This document shows, one piece after another, positions 33,045 to 43,580 of a DNA stretch of 64,000 nt. The stretch covers positions 1-64,000 of the forward strand of contig DATJMX010000035.1 of assembly GCA_035508495.1 (NCBI GenBank), in the 5' to 3' direction. The notes beneath the pieces are model-generated. The model saw nothing but the letters and a program-made list of their open reading frames with translations. It did no database searches and was not told where the DNA came from. A program made the position numbers and the translations under genes. The stretch is from Candidatus Binataceae bacterium (GTDB lineage: Bacteria > Desulfobacterota > Binatia > Binatales > Binataceae). Each line of letters starts with the position of its first letter. Positions within the stretch are counted from its first letter, which is position 1.

Positions 33045-34595
33045 TCATCTAAGCGGCGCGATCTTTTTCTCAACCAGGTATTTGGAAATCGACGCGGCTT
33101 TCGCTTCCGCATCGACCATCGCGATATAGCCGTCGGGGCGCAGCAGGTATATCGCATTGCGATTAAGGCCCGCGCGTTTGATCGCCGAGCGCCACGGAAA
33201 CACGTGCAGCTCCAGCTTGCGCTCGGCGCAAATTTGTTCGATCTCGGACGCCGCCTTTCCGTAAACATGAACTTGCCAATCGAGCGACCTAAGCGGCGCA
33301 AAGTTATCATCTTTGGGATCGCTCGAATCTGTCGGAACCCACGGCAATCGATCGCCGCCTTGAACATCGCCAAGATGCCCGACGCTGAGCGCGCTGCGGC
33401 GATAGTTCACACCCGTCTGCGACACGGTCCGAAAGAAGAACCGCCGCGCAGCGGGAATCCTGAGGAGTCCGGGCAACAAACGCGGCACCAGCCGCAATCG
33501 AAACAGCAACGCGATCTCACTCGAACTGACGACGCCCGTAAATGCGCGATCGGTCGTCTCGACCAGGCGCTGCGCGAACGCCATGCGCTCCGGCTCGTAG
33601 GTCGCGAGCAGATCCGCATCCGCGCGACCGCGCAGGACAGAGGCGAGCTTCCACGCGAGATTCACCGCATCGCCGATACCGGTGTTCATCCCCTGTCCGC
33701 CGACTGGACTATGCACATGAGCCGCGTCGCCGAGAATAAACGCACGTCCCACGCCGAAATGATTCGCGACGCGATGATGCACGCGATACGTCGAGAACCA
33801 GTTCACGCGCTCGACTTCGATTCGCATCCACTTCGCGACCGTCGTGCGGACGTCGTCCCAGCTGAGATCCTCGCGACCGTGCAAGTCGTCGCGCACCGTA
33901 CCGACCAGGCGCGCGCATCCTTCATCTTTCAACGGGAACAGGGCCAGGAAATCTTCGCGATCGAGCCCGACGTGAATCTCGCCGTTAAGCACCTGCCCGT
34001 GCGCGTTAACGTCGGCCACGTAATACAGATGGTCATACGCGCCGCCGGGAAATCCGATCCTGAGCTTCTGCCGCACGGTGGAATGCCCGCCATCGCATCC
34101 TGCTATATAGGCCGCGCGGTATGCTTCCTCGGCGCCATCATGACCGCGCAGACGCGCTCTGATGCCGTCTGCTTCGTCGTCGAAATCGATCAGCTCTGTT
34201 TGTCGCTCCACTTCGACGCCGAGCTCGCGCAGACGATCGATCAACATCCGCTCGTGCTCGTCCTGCGGATATATCAGCGGCATCGGATATGGACTGAGGC
34301 CCTTGCCCATCTCACCAATCGGAACGTGCGCCGATTTCTTCGCGGACACCCAGAGATTGACGGCGCCGATTGCGCGGCCGCGCGCGACGACCGCGTCCGC
34401 AAATCCAAACTGACGATAGAACTCGAGTGTGCGCGGCTGCACGGCAAGCGCACGCGACGTCGTTCCGGGCTGATCCGTTTTGTCGACGATACGAACGCGC
34501 ACGCCCAGGCGCGTGAGCCACAGCGCGAGCACGAGACCGGTGGGACCTGCTCCAACGATCAGAACTTCACTATCGCGACTGGCTGATGCAGTCAT
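33045..34595 (-). CDS. FAD-dependent aromatic-ring monooxygenase (PheA/TfdB/MhpA-type)
   Basis: 516 residues. FAD-binding motif VLIVGAGPTGLVLALWL at the N-terminus, the CDGGHSTVR (DG) motif and the GDAAHVHSPVGGQGMNTGIGDA motif near residue 290, then a thioredoxin-like C-terminal domain (about 390-516). The family hydroxylates phenols and related aromatics with NADPH and O2; the substrate cannot be fixed. The ATG at 34595 was chosen: GGAGG precedes it, and the longer open frame upstream runs through a palindromic repeat. Confidence 0.8.
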   Translation of the reverse strand: MTASASRDSEVLIVGAGPTGLVLALWLTRLGVRVRIVDKTDQPGTTSRALAVQPRTLEFYRQFGFADAVVARGRAIGAVNLWVSAKKSAHVPIGEMGKGLSPYPMPLIYPQDEHERMLIDRLRELGVEVERQTELIDFDDEADGIRARLRGHDGAEEAYRAAYIAGCDGGHSTVRQKLRIGFPGGAYDHLYYVADVNAHGQVLNGEIHVGLDREDFLALFPLKDEGCARLVGTVRDDLHGREDLSWDDVRTTVAKWMRIEVERVNWFSTYRVHHRVANHFGVGRAFILGDAAHVHSPVGGQGMNTGIGDAVNLAWKLASVLRGRADADLLATYEPERMAFAQRLVETTDRAFTGVVSSSEIALLFRLRLVPRLLPGLLRIPAARRFFFRTVSQTGVNYRRSALSVGHLGDVQGGDRLPWVPTDSSDPKDDNFAPLRSLDWQVHVYGKAASEIEQICAERKLELHVFPWRSAIKRAGLNRNAIYLLRPDGYIAMVDAEAKAASISKYLVEKKIAPLR

Positions 34596-34652
34596 CTTAG
34601 CCTCCGCTACGATCACGATACTCCAAGTTGCTCGTGTCGATGCGACCACGAA

Positions 34653-34710
34653 AATAGCCTCTCCGGCGGCTGGAACCGCAGGCGGAAGCCACACACCGGG
34701 AGAGGCTATT
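34653..34710. repeat. Dispersed palindromic repeat, copy 2
   Basis: 58 bases bounded by perfect inverted arms AATAGCCTCTCC (34653-34664) and GGAGAGGCTATT (34699-34710). The middle (GCGGCTGGAACCGCAGGCGG) matches copy 1 at 16681-16740 in nearly every position. The element lies between the convergent-spaced monooxygenase start and the alcohol dehydrogenase end, consistent with a REP-like unit. Confidence 0.65.
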
Positions 34711-34735
34711 TATCGGATTCGGCCCACGGAAAAGT

Positions 34736-35737
34736 TCAGGAGACGCGGAGCACGGCGGCGCCTTTGATTTCGTCGTGCTTGAGCATCGTGAGTGCGATGT
34801 TGGCCTCTTCGAGACCGAACGGCACGGTATGCGTGCGAATCGGGATTTCGCCGGCGATTTTCAGGAATTCCTCGGCGTCCTGGCGCGTGTTGGCGGTGAC
34901 GCTGCGAAGCTCCTTCTCATAGAAGAGATGCTTTTCGTAATCGAGCGGCGGAATCTGGCTCAGATAGATTCCTGCGACGGCGAGGATTCCACCCCGATCG
35001 AGCGCTTCCATCGCAGGCGGCACGAGATTACCTGCCGGTGCGAACAGGATCGCGGCGTCGAGCGGTGATGGCGGCCGATCCTCCGCGTTGCCGATCCACT
35101 CGGCACCAAGGTCTGCGGCGAGATCGCGATGAGGCCCGCCGCGGCTCATTACGAATACACGGCACTCCCAATATTTGAGCACCTGGATCGCCAGATGTGC
35201 CGAGCCGCCGAAGCCATACAGTCCCACGGTCGATCCGGGCTTGATATCGGCGCGCTTGATCGCGCGATAGCCGATGATTCCCGCGCACAGAAGCGGCGCG
35301 GCTTCATCGTCGCCGAGCTGATCGGGGAGCGCGTAGGCGAAGTTCTCGTTGACGACTGCCCACTCCGAATAGCCGCCGTCATGGTCATATCCAGTGAAGC
35401 GCGCGTTGGGGCACAAGTTCTCGCGGCCGCGCTGGCAGTAAATGCAGGTGCCGCAGGTCTCGCGCAGCCACGCGATTCCGACGCGCGCGCCAACCTGATG
35501 CCGAGTGCACGCATCGCCGCGCCGCTCGACGATGCCGACGACCTCGTGCCCCGGCACGACGCGCGAAATGCGCGGCGGCAGATCACCCTCGCATACGTGG
35601 AGATCAGTGCGGCACACACCGCAGGTTTTGATTCGAATCAGCAGCTCATGTGGACCGGGCTCAGGTATCGGCAGATCGAAGAGCTTGAGGGGCCCGGATT
35701 CTATCGGCGCCGGCTTCTCTACCGCCATCGCCTTCAT
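34736..35737 (-). CDS. Zinc-dependent alcohol dehydrogenase
   Basis: 333 residues, MDR family. Catalytic zinc ligands: CGVCRTDLH (Cys38-type), GHEVVG (His/Glu) and a later Cys; the structural zinc loop is CGTCIYCQRGRENLC. The Rossmann motif appears as YGFGGSAH. It matches AdhA-type alcohol dehydrogenases of about 330-340 residues that use NAD to interconvert alcohols and aldehydes. It is followed by the repeat element downstream and preceded 10 bases upstream by the GH63-like gene, so may be co-transcribed with it. Confidence 0.82.
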   Translation of the reverse strand: MKAMAVEKPAPIESGPLKLFDLPIPEPGPHELLIRIKTCGVCRTDLHVCEGDLPPRISRVVPGHEVVGIVERRGDACTRHQVGARVGIAWLRETCGTCIYCQRGRENLCPNARFTGYDHDGGYSEWAVVNENFAYALPDQLGDDEAAPLLCAGIIGYRAIKRADIKPGSTVGLYGFGGSAHLAIQVLKYWECRVFVMSRGGPHRDLAADLGAEWIGNAEDRPPSPLDAAILFAPAGNLVPPAMEALDRGGILAVAGIYLSQIPPLDYEKHLFYEKELRSVTANTRQDAEEFLKIAGEIPIRTHTVPFGLEEANIALTMLKHDEIKGAAVLRVS

Positions 35738-35747
35738 CGTGCACCTG

Positions 35748-38567
35748 CTACGACGCCTTGACCGTTACGTAGCCCGGCGCTTGGGCCTGCGCCTCGTACT
35801 GGTAACGCTGCCATTCCTCGGTGCCGCGCCGCAGCATGCGCGTCACGAGCGACGTCCATCCGGTCTGATGACTCGCGCCGAGACCGCGGCCCGTGTCGCC
35901 ATCGAAGTATTCGTAGAACAAAACGAGGTCCTTCCAGTGCGGATCGTTCATGTAGCGGGGATCGTCACCGTGACACGGGCGTCGCCCGTTCTTGTCCGGC
36001 AGAAACAGGCTCGCCAGGCGCCGCGAGATTTCGGCCGCGACTTGCCGCAGTGTCATCATCACGCCCGAGCCGGTTGGGCACTCGACTCTAAGCGTATCGC
36101 CATAAAACAGGTGATAGGTTTCGAGCGCCTCGACTAACAAATAGTTAATCGGCATCCATACCGGGCCACGCCAGTTCGAGTTGCCGCCGAAAAGTCCCGA
36201 GTCTGACTCCGACGCCTGGTACTGCACGCGATGAACGTGGCCCTCGATATTCAACTCGAAGGGATGGTCCTTGTGGTAGCGCGAGAGCGACCGCACACCG
36301 TAGGGCGACAGGAACTCGTTCTCGTCAAGGACGTAGCGCAGCACGCGCACCAGCCGCTCGCTCGAGGGCAGCGCAATAAGCCCGCGCAGCGTGCCCGCGG
36401 GATGGGTCGATTCGCGGAACTGGAAGTGGCGCGAAAGGTTCTTGCGATGCTGCCGGAACCATTGCACGCGCTCGTAGAACTCGGGCAGCTTCTCGATCAT
36501 CCCAGTCTCGACGACAGAAGCCGCCAGCACCGGGATGATGCCGACCATCGAGCGAATCTTGAGCGGGAACGTCACCCCGCCCGCTATTAACCGATCGTAG
36601 TAAAATCCGTCCTCTTCATCCCACAGCGCATCGGTGCCCTCGCCGTGCATCGCCTCGATAATCGTAGTGAAGTGCTCGAGGAACTTGTAAGCGATGTCCT
36701 GGTAGGCGGGATCGACGGACGCGAGCTCGAGCGCGATCGACAGCATCGAGGCGCAGTAGAACGCCATCCAGGCCGTGCCGTCGGCCTGCTCGAGTTGGCC
36801 GCCGCCGGGCAGCGGCCGAGAGCGATCGAACAGGCCGATATTGTCGAGGCCGAGGAAGCCGCCCGAAAACAGATTGCGCCCTTCGGGATCCTTGCGGTTC
36901 ACCCACCAGGTGAAATTGAGCAGGAGCTTCTGAAACACCTTGGACAGGAAAACGCGATCGGCGCCGCCGAGCGGACTCGCGATCTTGTAGATGCGGTACG
37001 CGGCCCAGGCCTGGACGGGTGGATTCACGTCGCTGAAGTTGTATTCGTAGGCGGGAATCTGGCCGTTCGGATGCATGTAGTTTTCGCGCAGCATCAGCTC
37101 GATCTGATGCATCGCGAATTTCGGATCCCATACTGCGAACGGCATCATGTGGAACGAAAGGTCCCACGCCGCAAACCACGGATACTCCCACTTGTCGGGC
37201 ATCGAGATCAGTTCGAGGCTATGCAGATGGCGCCAGTCGGCATTGCGTCCGCGCTTGCGATCCTTGGGCGGTGTGGGCGTGGACAGATCGCCGTCGATCC
37301 ATTCCTCGACGATGTAGTGATAAAACTGCACGGTCCAGATGAGCCCCGCGATCGAGCGCCGCACTATCAGGTCCTCGTCGGGTGTGAAGAACTCCTCACC
37401 GAGTTGGGCCGGTTCAGTCGTGGTGTTGTTCTGCAAGACGGGAATGTTGATAACGCGCTTTCCGTATTCGTGCTTGAGCGCGAGGTAGTATTCGTCAAGT
37501 TCGGCGCGCCGCTGGTCGATCATTTCATCGAAGCCGCGATTCATTTCGATCTCGCTGACGGACTTCGAGTCGCAGAATCGGACCCTGACGATTTGCTCGC
37601 CACCAGCGGGTACCGTCGAGCTGTAAAGTGCGCCCATCTTGGTTCCAACGCCCATGGGATTTATCGCGCTGCGCTCGCCATGAACCAGGTAGCGATGGAA
37701 CGCATCCTTTACATACGGGCTCGCGTTCGGCGATTTGAACAGTAACTCGTTGTTACTCTCGTTCTCCGTGAACAGCAATTGCGGGCGCGTTCCGTCCGAG
37801 GCCGGCGCGGCCTGGAAGATATAACCGCCGAGCGATTCGTGAACCAGACGCGCCGTCGACGGCGATGTGCGCTTGATCGCGGGCTTGCGCCAGTAGGTAT
37901 CGCCGTCGCGGCCCCAGCTCCAGGTGTTGCGGAACCATAGCGTCGGGATGATATCGAGGCGCGCCGCTTCGGGTCCGCGATTGTGCGCGGTGATCTTGAC
38001 GAGGATATCCTCGGGACTCGCTTCGACGTACTCGATGAAGACGTCGAAGTAGCGATTGTCGTCGAAGACCCCGGTATCGACGAGCTCGTACTCGCGATCG
38101 AGGCGCGTGCGCTGCCGATTCTCCGCGACGATTTGATCGTAGGGATATGCACGCTGCGGATACTTGTAGAGCGCGCGCAGGTACGACGCCGTCGGGCTCG
38201 CGTCGAGGTAGTAGTAGCATTCCTTGACGTCCTCGCCGTGATTGCCCTCGGGGCCGGTGAGGCCGAAGAGCCGTTCTTTCAGGATCGGATCGCGGCCGTT
38301 CCACAGCGCGGTCGCAAAGCACAGGCGGCACAGCCGATCGCAGAGACCGAGCAGGCCATCCTCGCCCCATCGGAAGGCACGGCTGCGAGCGTGATCATGA
38401 GGAAAATAATTCCAGGCATCGCCCGTCGGCGAGTAATCTTCGCGAACGGTGCCCCACTGCCGTTCGGGCAGATATGGTCCCCACAGCTTCCAATTATTGC
38501 GATGGCGCGCGTCTTCGACCAGCCGCGCAGCCTCGGGGTTCGCAGCCAACCCGTTCTCTCTAGCCAT
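35748..38567 (-). CDS. GH63/MGH1-type glucosidase-like glycoside hydrolase
   Basis: 939 residues, cytoplasmic (no signal peptide). The N-terminal half contains ERLFGLTGPEGNHGEDVKE and the YYYLDASPTASYLRALYKY pattern, and the C-terminal half an (alpha/alpha)6 region with GFLGLDNIGLFDRS and GPVWMPINYLL, all typical of large bacterial glucosidase/mannosylglycerate-hydrolase-like proteins. Acid residues for hydrolysis are likely in the WMAFY and GWTSLV regions but were not assigned. Probably acts on intracellular glucosides such as compatible solutes or glycogen-related sugars (inference). Confidence 0.75.
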   Translation of the reverse strand: MARENGLAANPEAARLVEDARHRNNWKLWGPYLPERQWGTVREDYSPTGDAWNYFPHDHARSRAFRWGEDGLLGLCDRLCRLCFATALWNGRDPILKERLFGLTGPEGNHGEDVKECYYYLDASPTASYLRALYKYPQRAYPYDQIVAENRQRTRLDREYELVDTGVFDDNRYFDVFIEYVEASPEDILVKITAHNRGPEAARLDIIPTLWFRNTWSWGRDGDTYWRKPAIKRTSPSTARLVHESLGGYIFQAAPASDGTRPQLLFTENESNNELLFKSPNASPYVKDAFHRYLVHGERSAINPMGVGTKMGALYSSTVPAGGEQIVRVRFCDSKSVSEIEMNRGFDEMIDQRRAELDEYYLALKHEYGKRVINIPVLQNNTTTEPAQLGEEFFTPDEDLIVRRSIAGLIWTVQFYHYIVEEWIDGDLSTPTPPKDRKRGRNADWRHLHSLELISMPDKWEYPWFAAWDLSFHMMPFAVWDPKFAMHQIELMLRENYMHPNGQIPAYEYNFSDVNPPVQAWAAYRIYKIASPLGGADRVFLSKVFQKLLLNFTWWVNRKDPEGRNLFSGGFLGLDNIGLFDRSRPLPGGGQLEQADGTAWMAFYCASMLSIALELASVDPAYQDIAYKFLEHFTTIIEAMHGEGTDALWDEEDGFYYDRLIAGGVTFPLKIRSMVGIIPVLAASVVETGMIEKLPEFYERVQWFRQHRKNLSRHFQFRESTHPAGTLRGLIALPSSERLVRVLRYVLDENEFLSPYGVRSLSRYHKDHPFELNIEGHVHRVQYQASESDSGLFGGNSNWRGPVWMPINYLLVEALETYHLFYGDTLRVECPTGSGVMMTLRQVAAEISRRLASLFLPDKNGRRPCHGDDPRYMNDPHWKDLVLFYEYFDGDTGRGLGASHQTGWTSLVTRMLRRGTEEWQRYQYEAQAQAPGYVTVKAS

Positions 38568-38753
38568 TGAAGGACAAACGCCCCTGCGCTGAAAACGATG
38601 CGGCGCTCAGAGCCGCAAGGACGTATTTCTCACGACCACGCGCCCACACGCAACCGGATCGACGACTGACCGCGAGATCGCCACGCAATGCATCGGCGAA
38701 GTCGCATCCATCAATCGCCGCTACGGAATCGCGATCGCGTCGGTTTTCTGGTT

Positions 38754-38868
38754 CCCCTTCGCGTGCGGGAAGGGGTCAGGGGTTAGGTCGTTTGTCTGGA
38801 TTCCGGGGATCGCGGCGCTTTCAGAAAAAATCGACCTAACCCTCTTTCCCTTCGCACGGGAAGGGAAG
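38754..38868. repeat. Nested palindromic repeat element
   Basis: Left arm 38754-38790 contains a CCCTTC...GAAGGG hairpin and ends with GGTTAGGTCG. Right arm 38832-38868 is its approximate reverse complement (CGACCTAACC, then CCCTTC...GAAGGG). A 41-base unrelated segment separates them. It fills much of the 353-base gap 38568-38920, which holds no gene; REP- or MITE-like origin is likely. Confidence 0.6.
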
Positions 38869-38920
38869 TTTGAGCGCCTGACGCTTCTACTCGAGTGCCA
38901 TCATTGCGCGAGATCAAGAC

Positions 38921-40333
38921 TCAGAACTCGAAGTCGGCTTCTTCGAGGATTTTGGCGGTGCGGTAGAGGAAGCGGTTGCCGAGGACGCCGTCGACTACGC
39001 GATGATCGTATGACAGCGCGAGGTACATCATCGTGCGGATCACGATCGCGTCGGCGCCGTCGACTTCGATCACGACCGGACGCTTCTTCACTTCGCCCAT
39101 CCTGAGTATCCCGACCTGCGGCTGATTGATTATCGCGAAGCCGTAGAGGTTTCCTTCGCGCCCGGGATTGGAGAGCGTGAAACTGCCGCCCGCGAGATCG
39201 TCGGCGGTGATTTTCTTTTCGGCGATTTTGCGGCGCAGATTTTCCATCTCGCGCGCGATTCCCGTCAGCGACATTCCTTCCGCTGCCTTGATCACCGGCA
39301 CGAGCAGACCTTCGTCGGTATCCATCGCGATTCCGAGGTTGATCTGCTTGCGCAGGATCACTGAATCTCCGGCGACCGAGACATTCATCCGCGGAAATTC
39401 CTTGAGCGCGCGGACCGTGGCGTAGGCCGCCAGCGGCAGCATCGTGAGAGCGAAGCCCTCGCGGCGCTGGAAGTCATCCTTATGCTCGGCGCGAAATCGC
39501 GTTGCACGCGTCAGATCCACCTCGGCGACCGTGCCGACGTGCGGCGAGTGCGTCTTCGAGTAGACCATGTGCTCCGCAATGAGCTTGCGGCGGCGCGTGA
39601 AGGGCTCGATCACGTCGCCTTCGTGCGGCTGATAAATGGGCGGGTTGTATGCGCCTGCGGCTGCCGCAGCCGGTCGCGATGCGGGCTGCGCCGCCGCCAC
39701 TGCCGGTCGTTGCGCAACAGCGGCTTGCGCTGCACCGGCGGACGACACCGCGTGCTCGGCGGGAGCGCCGTCCTTGCGGAGATTTGCCATGTATTTTTCG
39801 ACGTCGCGCTTGCTCACACGTCCGCCGATACCCGTTCCCGGTACGCGAGCAAGGTCGATATTCTGCTCGGCCGCGATCTTCAGCACCACCGGTGAATATC
39901 GCCGATGGTCGCTGGCGGGGGCGGCCGAAACTTGCACACGCGGAACTGATTCTTCGACGGCCCCAGCGGCGCGCGCAGGCTGAGGCTGCGGCTTCGGCAC
40001 CACGCTGAGCGGCGGCTTGGGTTGGGCGCCAGGCTCCGCGGGCTTCGGCGCCGGAGCTTCAGCGCGCATGGGCGCGGCGGGCGCTTTCGCAGCGCCGGCG
40101 GGCTCGATCTCCGCGAGCTTGGCGCCGACGGGAAGCGTCTCGCCCTCGCGCGCGACAATCTTCGCGATTCGTCCCGCTCCCGGTGAGGGGATCTCCGTAT
40201 CAACCTTGTCGGTCGAGATTTCGACCAACGGCTGATCCTCGGTGACGACATCGCCTTCCTTGATCAGCCACTTCAAGATCGTGCCTTCAACGACACTCTC
40301 GCCCATCTGCGGCATCGTTACGTCGATACTCAT
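38921..40333 (-). CDS. Dihydrolipoamide acyltransferase (E2) of a 2-oxoacid dehydrogenase
   Basis: 470 residues. One lipoyl domain at about 1-78 (lipoyl Lys in the STDKVDTEI motif), an Ala/Pro-rich linker, the peripheral-subunit-binding domain at about 140-180 (SPVVLKIAAEQNIDL, GIGGRVSKRDV), a second flexible linker and the catalytic domain ending in SYDHRVVDG. It transfers the acyl group to CoA. The ATG at 40333 is one base beyond the stop of the E1 beta gene. Together with E1 beta and alpha it forms a complete E1-E2 set; no E3 gene is present. Confidence 0.9.
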   Translation of the reverse strand: MSIDVTMPQMGESVVEGTILKWLIKEGDVVTEDQPLVEISTDKVDTEIPSPGAGRIAKIVAREGETLPVGAKLAEIEPAGAAKAPAAPMRAEAPAPKPAEPGAQPKPPLSVVPKPQPQPARAAGAVEESVPRVQVSAAPASDHRRYSPVVLKIAAEQNIDLARVPGTGIGGRVSKRDVEKYMANLRKDGAPAEHAVSSAGAAQAAVAQRPAVAAAQPASRPAAAAAGAYNPPIYQPHEGDVIEPFTRRRKLIAEHMVYSKTHSPHVGTVAEVDLTRATRFRAEHKDDFQRREGFALTMLPLAAYATVRALKEFPRMNVSVAGDSVILRKQINLGIAMDTDEGLLVPVIKAAEGMSLTGIAREMENLRRKIAEKKITADDLAGGSFTLSNPGREGNLYGFAIINQPQVGILRMGEVKKRPVVIEVDGADAIVIRTMMYLALSYDHRVVDGVLGNRFLYRTAKILEEADFEF

Positions 40334-40334
40334 C

Positions 40335-41315
<981 letters not shown>

Positions 41316-41324
41316 GGCGAGGGT

Positions 41325-42365
41325 CTAGCGGTTACCGTTGTTCGAGGTTGAAGGAAATTTGAAAGTGTTCGGCGCGTAGATGTCTTCGAGCGCCTCTTTG
41401 GGATCGGGCAAAGGGCTTTGTTCCGCATAGTCGACGGCCTGCTGCACGGTCTGCTGCGTCTTGGCGTCGATCTGCTCGCGGATACCCTTGATGTCGTGGC
41501 CTTTCTTTTCGAGATAAAACTCGTAGCGCGGAATCGGATCGCGGCTCTCCCATTCGATAAGCTCTTCCTTGTCGCGATAGAGCGCCGCGTCGTGCTCGCT
41601 ATGCCCGCGGTAGCGATACGTCTTGCATTCGATCAGCGCCGGGCCCTCGCCGGCGCGCATCTTCTCCACCACGCGCTCGGTTACGTCGAGGACGGCGAGA
41701 AGATCGTTCCCGGAGCATACGTGGCCCTTGAAGCCGTAGGCCTGCGCGCGATCCGCCACGTCTTCGATCGCCATTTGCTTTTCGAGCGGCGTCGAATACG
41801 CGTAGCGATTGTTCTCGCATACGAAGAGCACGGGCAGCTTGTGGACACCCGCGAAGTTCATCGCCTCGTGAACGTCGCCGCGCGAGGCCGCGCCCTCGCC
41901 GAAGAACGCCACGGCGATATTCTTCTCGCGCTTCATCTTGAACTTGAGCGCCGCGCCGACTGCGACCGGCAGCGACGAGCCGAGCATCGAGGTCGAGCCG
42001 AAGATTCCGTGCTCGAGGTCGCCGCCGTGCAGGAACGAATCCTTACCGCGCGAAAGCCCGGTTTCCTTGCCCATGAGCTGCGCCATCAGACGGCCGGGAT
42101 CGACACCGCGCATGATGAAGACGCCCATATCGCGATGGAGCGGCGCGACGAAGTCGCCCTCCTTGAGCGGGGCGCAGATTCCGGTGACGATCGCCTCCTG
42201 CCCGGCGCCGGAATAGACGCCGCCGAAGATTTTGTTCTGGCGATGCAATCGCGAGACGCGCTCTTCGAAGGCGCGGATCAACTTCATCCAATAATAGAGC
42301 TGCAGTTCATACTCCACGCGCGGTGAAGTCTCGGCCGCATCGTGCGCGCCGCTGGGCTGGGGCAT
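41325..42365 (-). CDS. 2-oxoacid dehydrogenase E1 component, alpha subunit
   Basis: 346 residues. The TPP-binding motif is GEGAASRGDVHEAMNFAG to CENN (canonical GDG-N), and a phosphorylation-loop-like YRYRGHSEHD sequence follows. Start ATG 42365 is preceded by CAGGAG; the frame extends further but without protein features. It probably decarboxylates pyruvate, acetoin or a branched-chain 2-oxoacid; similarity of beta and E2 neighbours favours branched chain or pyruvate. First gene of the alpha-beta-E2 operon. Confidence 0.9.
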   Translation of the reverse strand: MPQPSGAHDAAETSPRVEYELQLYYWMKLIRAFEERVSRLHRQNKIFGGVYSGAGQEAIVTGICAPLKEGDFVAPLHRDMGVFIMRGVDPGRLMAQLMGKETGLSRGKDSFLHGGDLEHGIFGSTSMLGSSLPVAVGAALKFKMKREKNIAVAFFGEGAASRGDVHEAMNFAGVHKLPVLFVCENNRYAYSTPLEKQMAIEDVADRAQAYGFKGHVCSGNDLLAVLDVTERVVEKMRAGEGPALIECKTYRYRGHSEHDAALYRDKEELIEWESRDPIPRYEFYLEKKGHDIKGIREQIDAKTQQTVQQAVDYAEQSPLPDPKEALEDIYAPNTFKFPSTSNNGNR

Positions 42366-42458
42366 TCGCGTACTCCTGGTTGCGTAGCGATCAGCACCTA
42401 AGCTTATCGCAGGAGTGGTGGCGGCCAAAAGTCGAATTGTCGCGTTCGTGACGCGGAT

Positions 42459-43388
42459 CTAGGCGATTTTACTGATTCGTTCTTTGACTGCCGCATCAAC
42501 AGGCAGCATGAACGGCGGCAGCCGCAGCGCAAGCGTGATCCAGTTGCGATCAATTGCTGCCACCGCGCGCAGCTTCGCGATACCCTCGTCGGTCTTGCCG
42601 GTGCTGAGCAACCCCACCGCGTGCCAGAAGCGCATCTCGGGATTATCGCCGATGAGGCGCGAAGCGGTTTCGAATTCGAGCGTCATGGTGTCGAAGTCGC
42701 GGCGCTCGGCAGCGTTCTGCGCAAGCCGCATATGCGTGTAGGCGCGCGCGACAGCGAGCTGGCGGCGAATTTCGATCAGCGGCTCGGGCCCATCGTCGAC
42801 GCGGATATTGTAGAGCGTGTCGTACCACGGACGTCCTGTGCTCTTGCCGGCGACTACGAGAATCGCGGCGGACTGACGGCCGCGAATATCGCCGCCTTCG
42901 GCTTCAGCGGCATCGAGCGCTGCAAGCAGGCGATCGACGAGCTCGCCCTTGGCTGACTTGAAGGCCTCGGCCATTGTGGGCCACACCGTGGCATGCAGCA
43001 TCATGTTGGCCTGCACGGAGAATCCGTCGCCGACGATATGCCCTGCTTCCGCGATCGTCATCGCGCCGGTATGTGCCGCAGCTCGTCCTTGAGCATCGAC
43101 CATCGCGACCTGGCGAATCGCACTCGCGCCGTCGCTCGCGACGAGACCGGCCAGCGCATCGGGCGCGCTCTTCCCTGCGCGCATCAGATCGAGCCCGAGC
43201 TTGCCGTACGAAGGCTCAGCCAGCGCCTGCGTCGCAACCGCACCGACGCCGGCCTCGGCCCACGTAACGACAGAGCCGACGGCAAAATAGTGCGACTCGA
43301 CCGCGACGCCCATCTCACCCGAAGCGGCATCGCGCGCAACAATCGAGTAGGTATGCGCGAGTGGTGCATGCTTTAGATAGGAATCCAT
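42459..43388 (-). CDS. DUF1028 (Ntn-hydrolase-like) protein with C-terminal TPR-like part
   Basis: 309 residues. About residues 1-215 match DUF1028: HTYSIVARDAASGEMGVAV, TQALAEPSYGKLGLDLM and the GDGFSVQANMM motif. The family has an Ntn-hydrolase-type fold; its substrate is not established. The rest (about 215-300) is helical and looks like TPR repeats (AERRDFDTMTLEFETA). ATG 43388 follows GGGAGC; longer upstream frame rejected. No obvious link to the 2-oxoacid dehydrogenase operon beyond co-orientation. Confidence 0.75.
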   Translation of the reverse strand: MDSYLKHAPLAHTYSIVARDAASGEMGVAVESHYFAVGSVVTWAEAGVGAVATQALAEPSYGKLGLDLMRAGKSAPDALAGLVASDGASAIRQVAMVDAQGRAAAHTGAMTIAEAGHIVGDGFSVQANMMLHATVWPTMAEAFKSAKGELVDRLLAALDAAEAEGGDIRGRQSAAILVVAGKSTGRPWYDTLYNIRVDDGPEPLIEIRRQLAVARAYTHMRLAQNAAERRDFDTMTLEFETASRLIGDNPEMRFWHAVGLLSTGKTDEGIAKLRAVAAIDRNWITLALRLPPFMLPVDAAVKERISKIA

Positions 43389-43580
43389 GTTCGGCTGCTC
43401 CCTGCGATTTGATAGCGTTTTCCCGTAGCGATAGCGACGGAGACATTTCCGGGCATCTCGACTTGCGCGGACATCAAATCGATAACTGCTTGTTGACACC
43501 TCTGAAAGCGCGAGCCTCCCCCAAGCCCGTTGGAGCCTTCGCGTGACGCCGATTCGCCGATGAGGTAAAACCCGGAGCGC

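Noticed and set aside
33045..34694. Longer start for the FAD monooxygenase at 34694
   Set aside because: The extra segment reads through the palindromic repeat at 34653-34710, whereas ATG 34595 has a GGAGG site and begins directly before the FAD motif.
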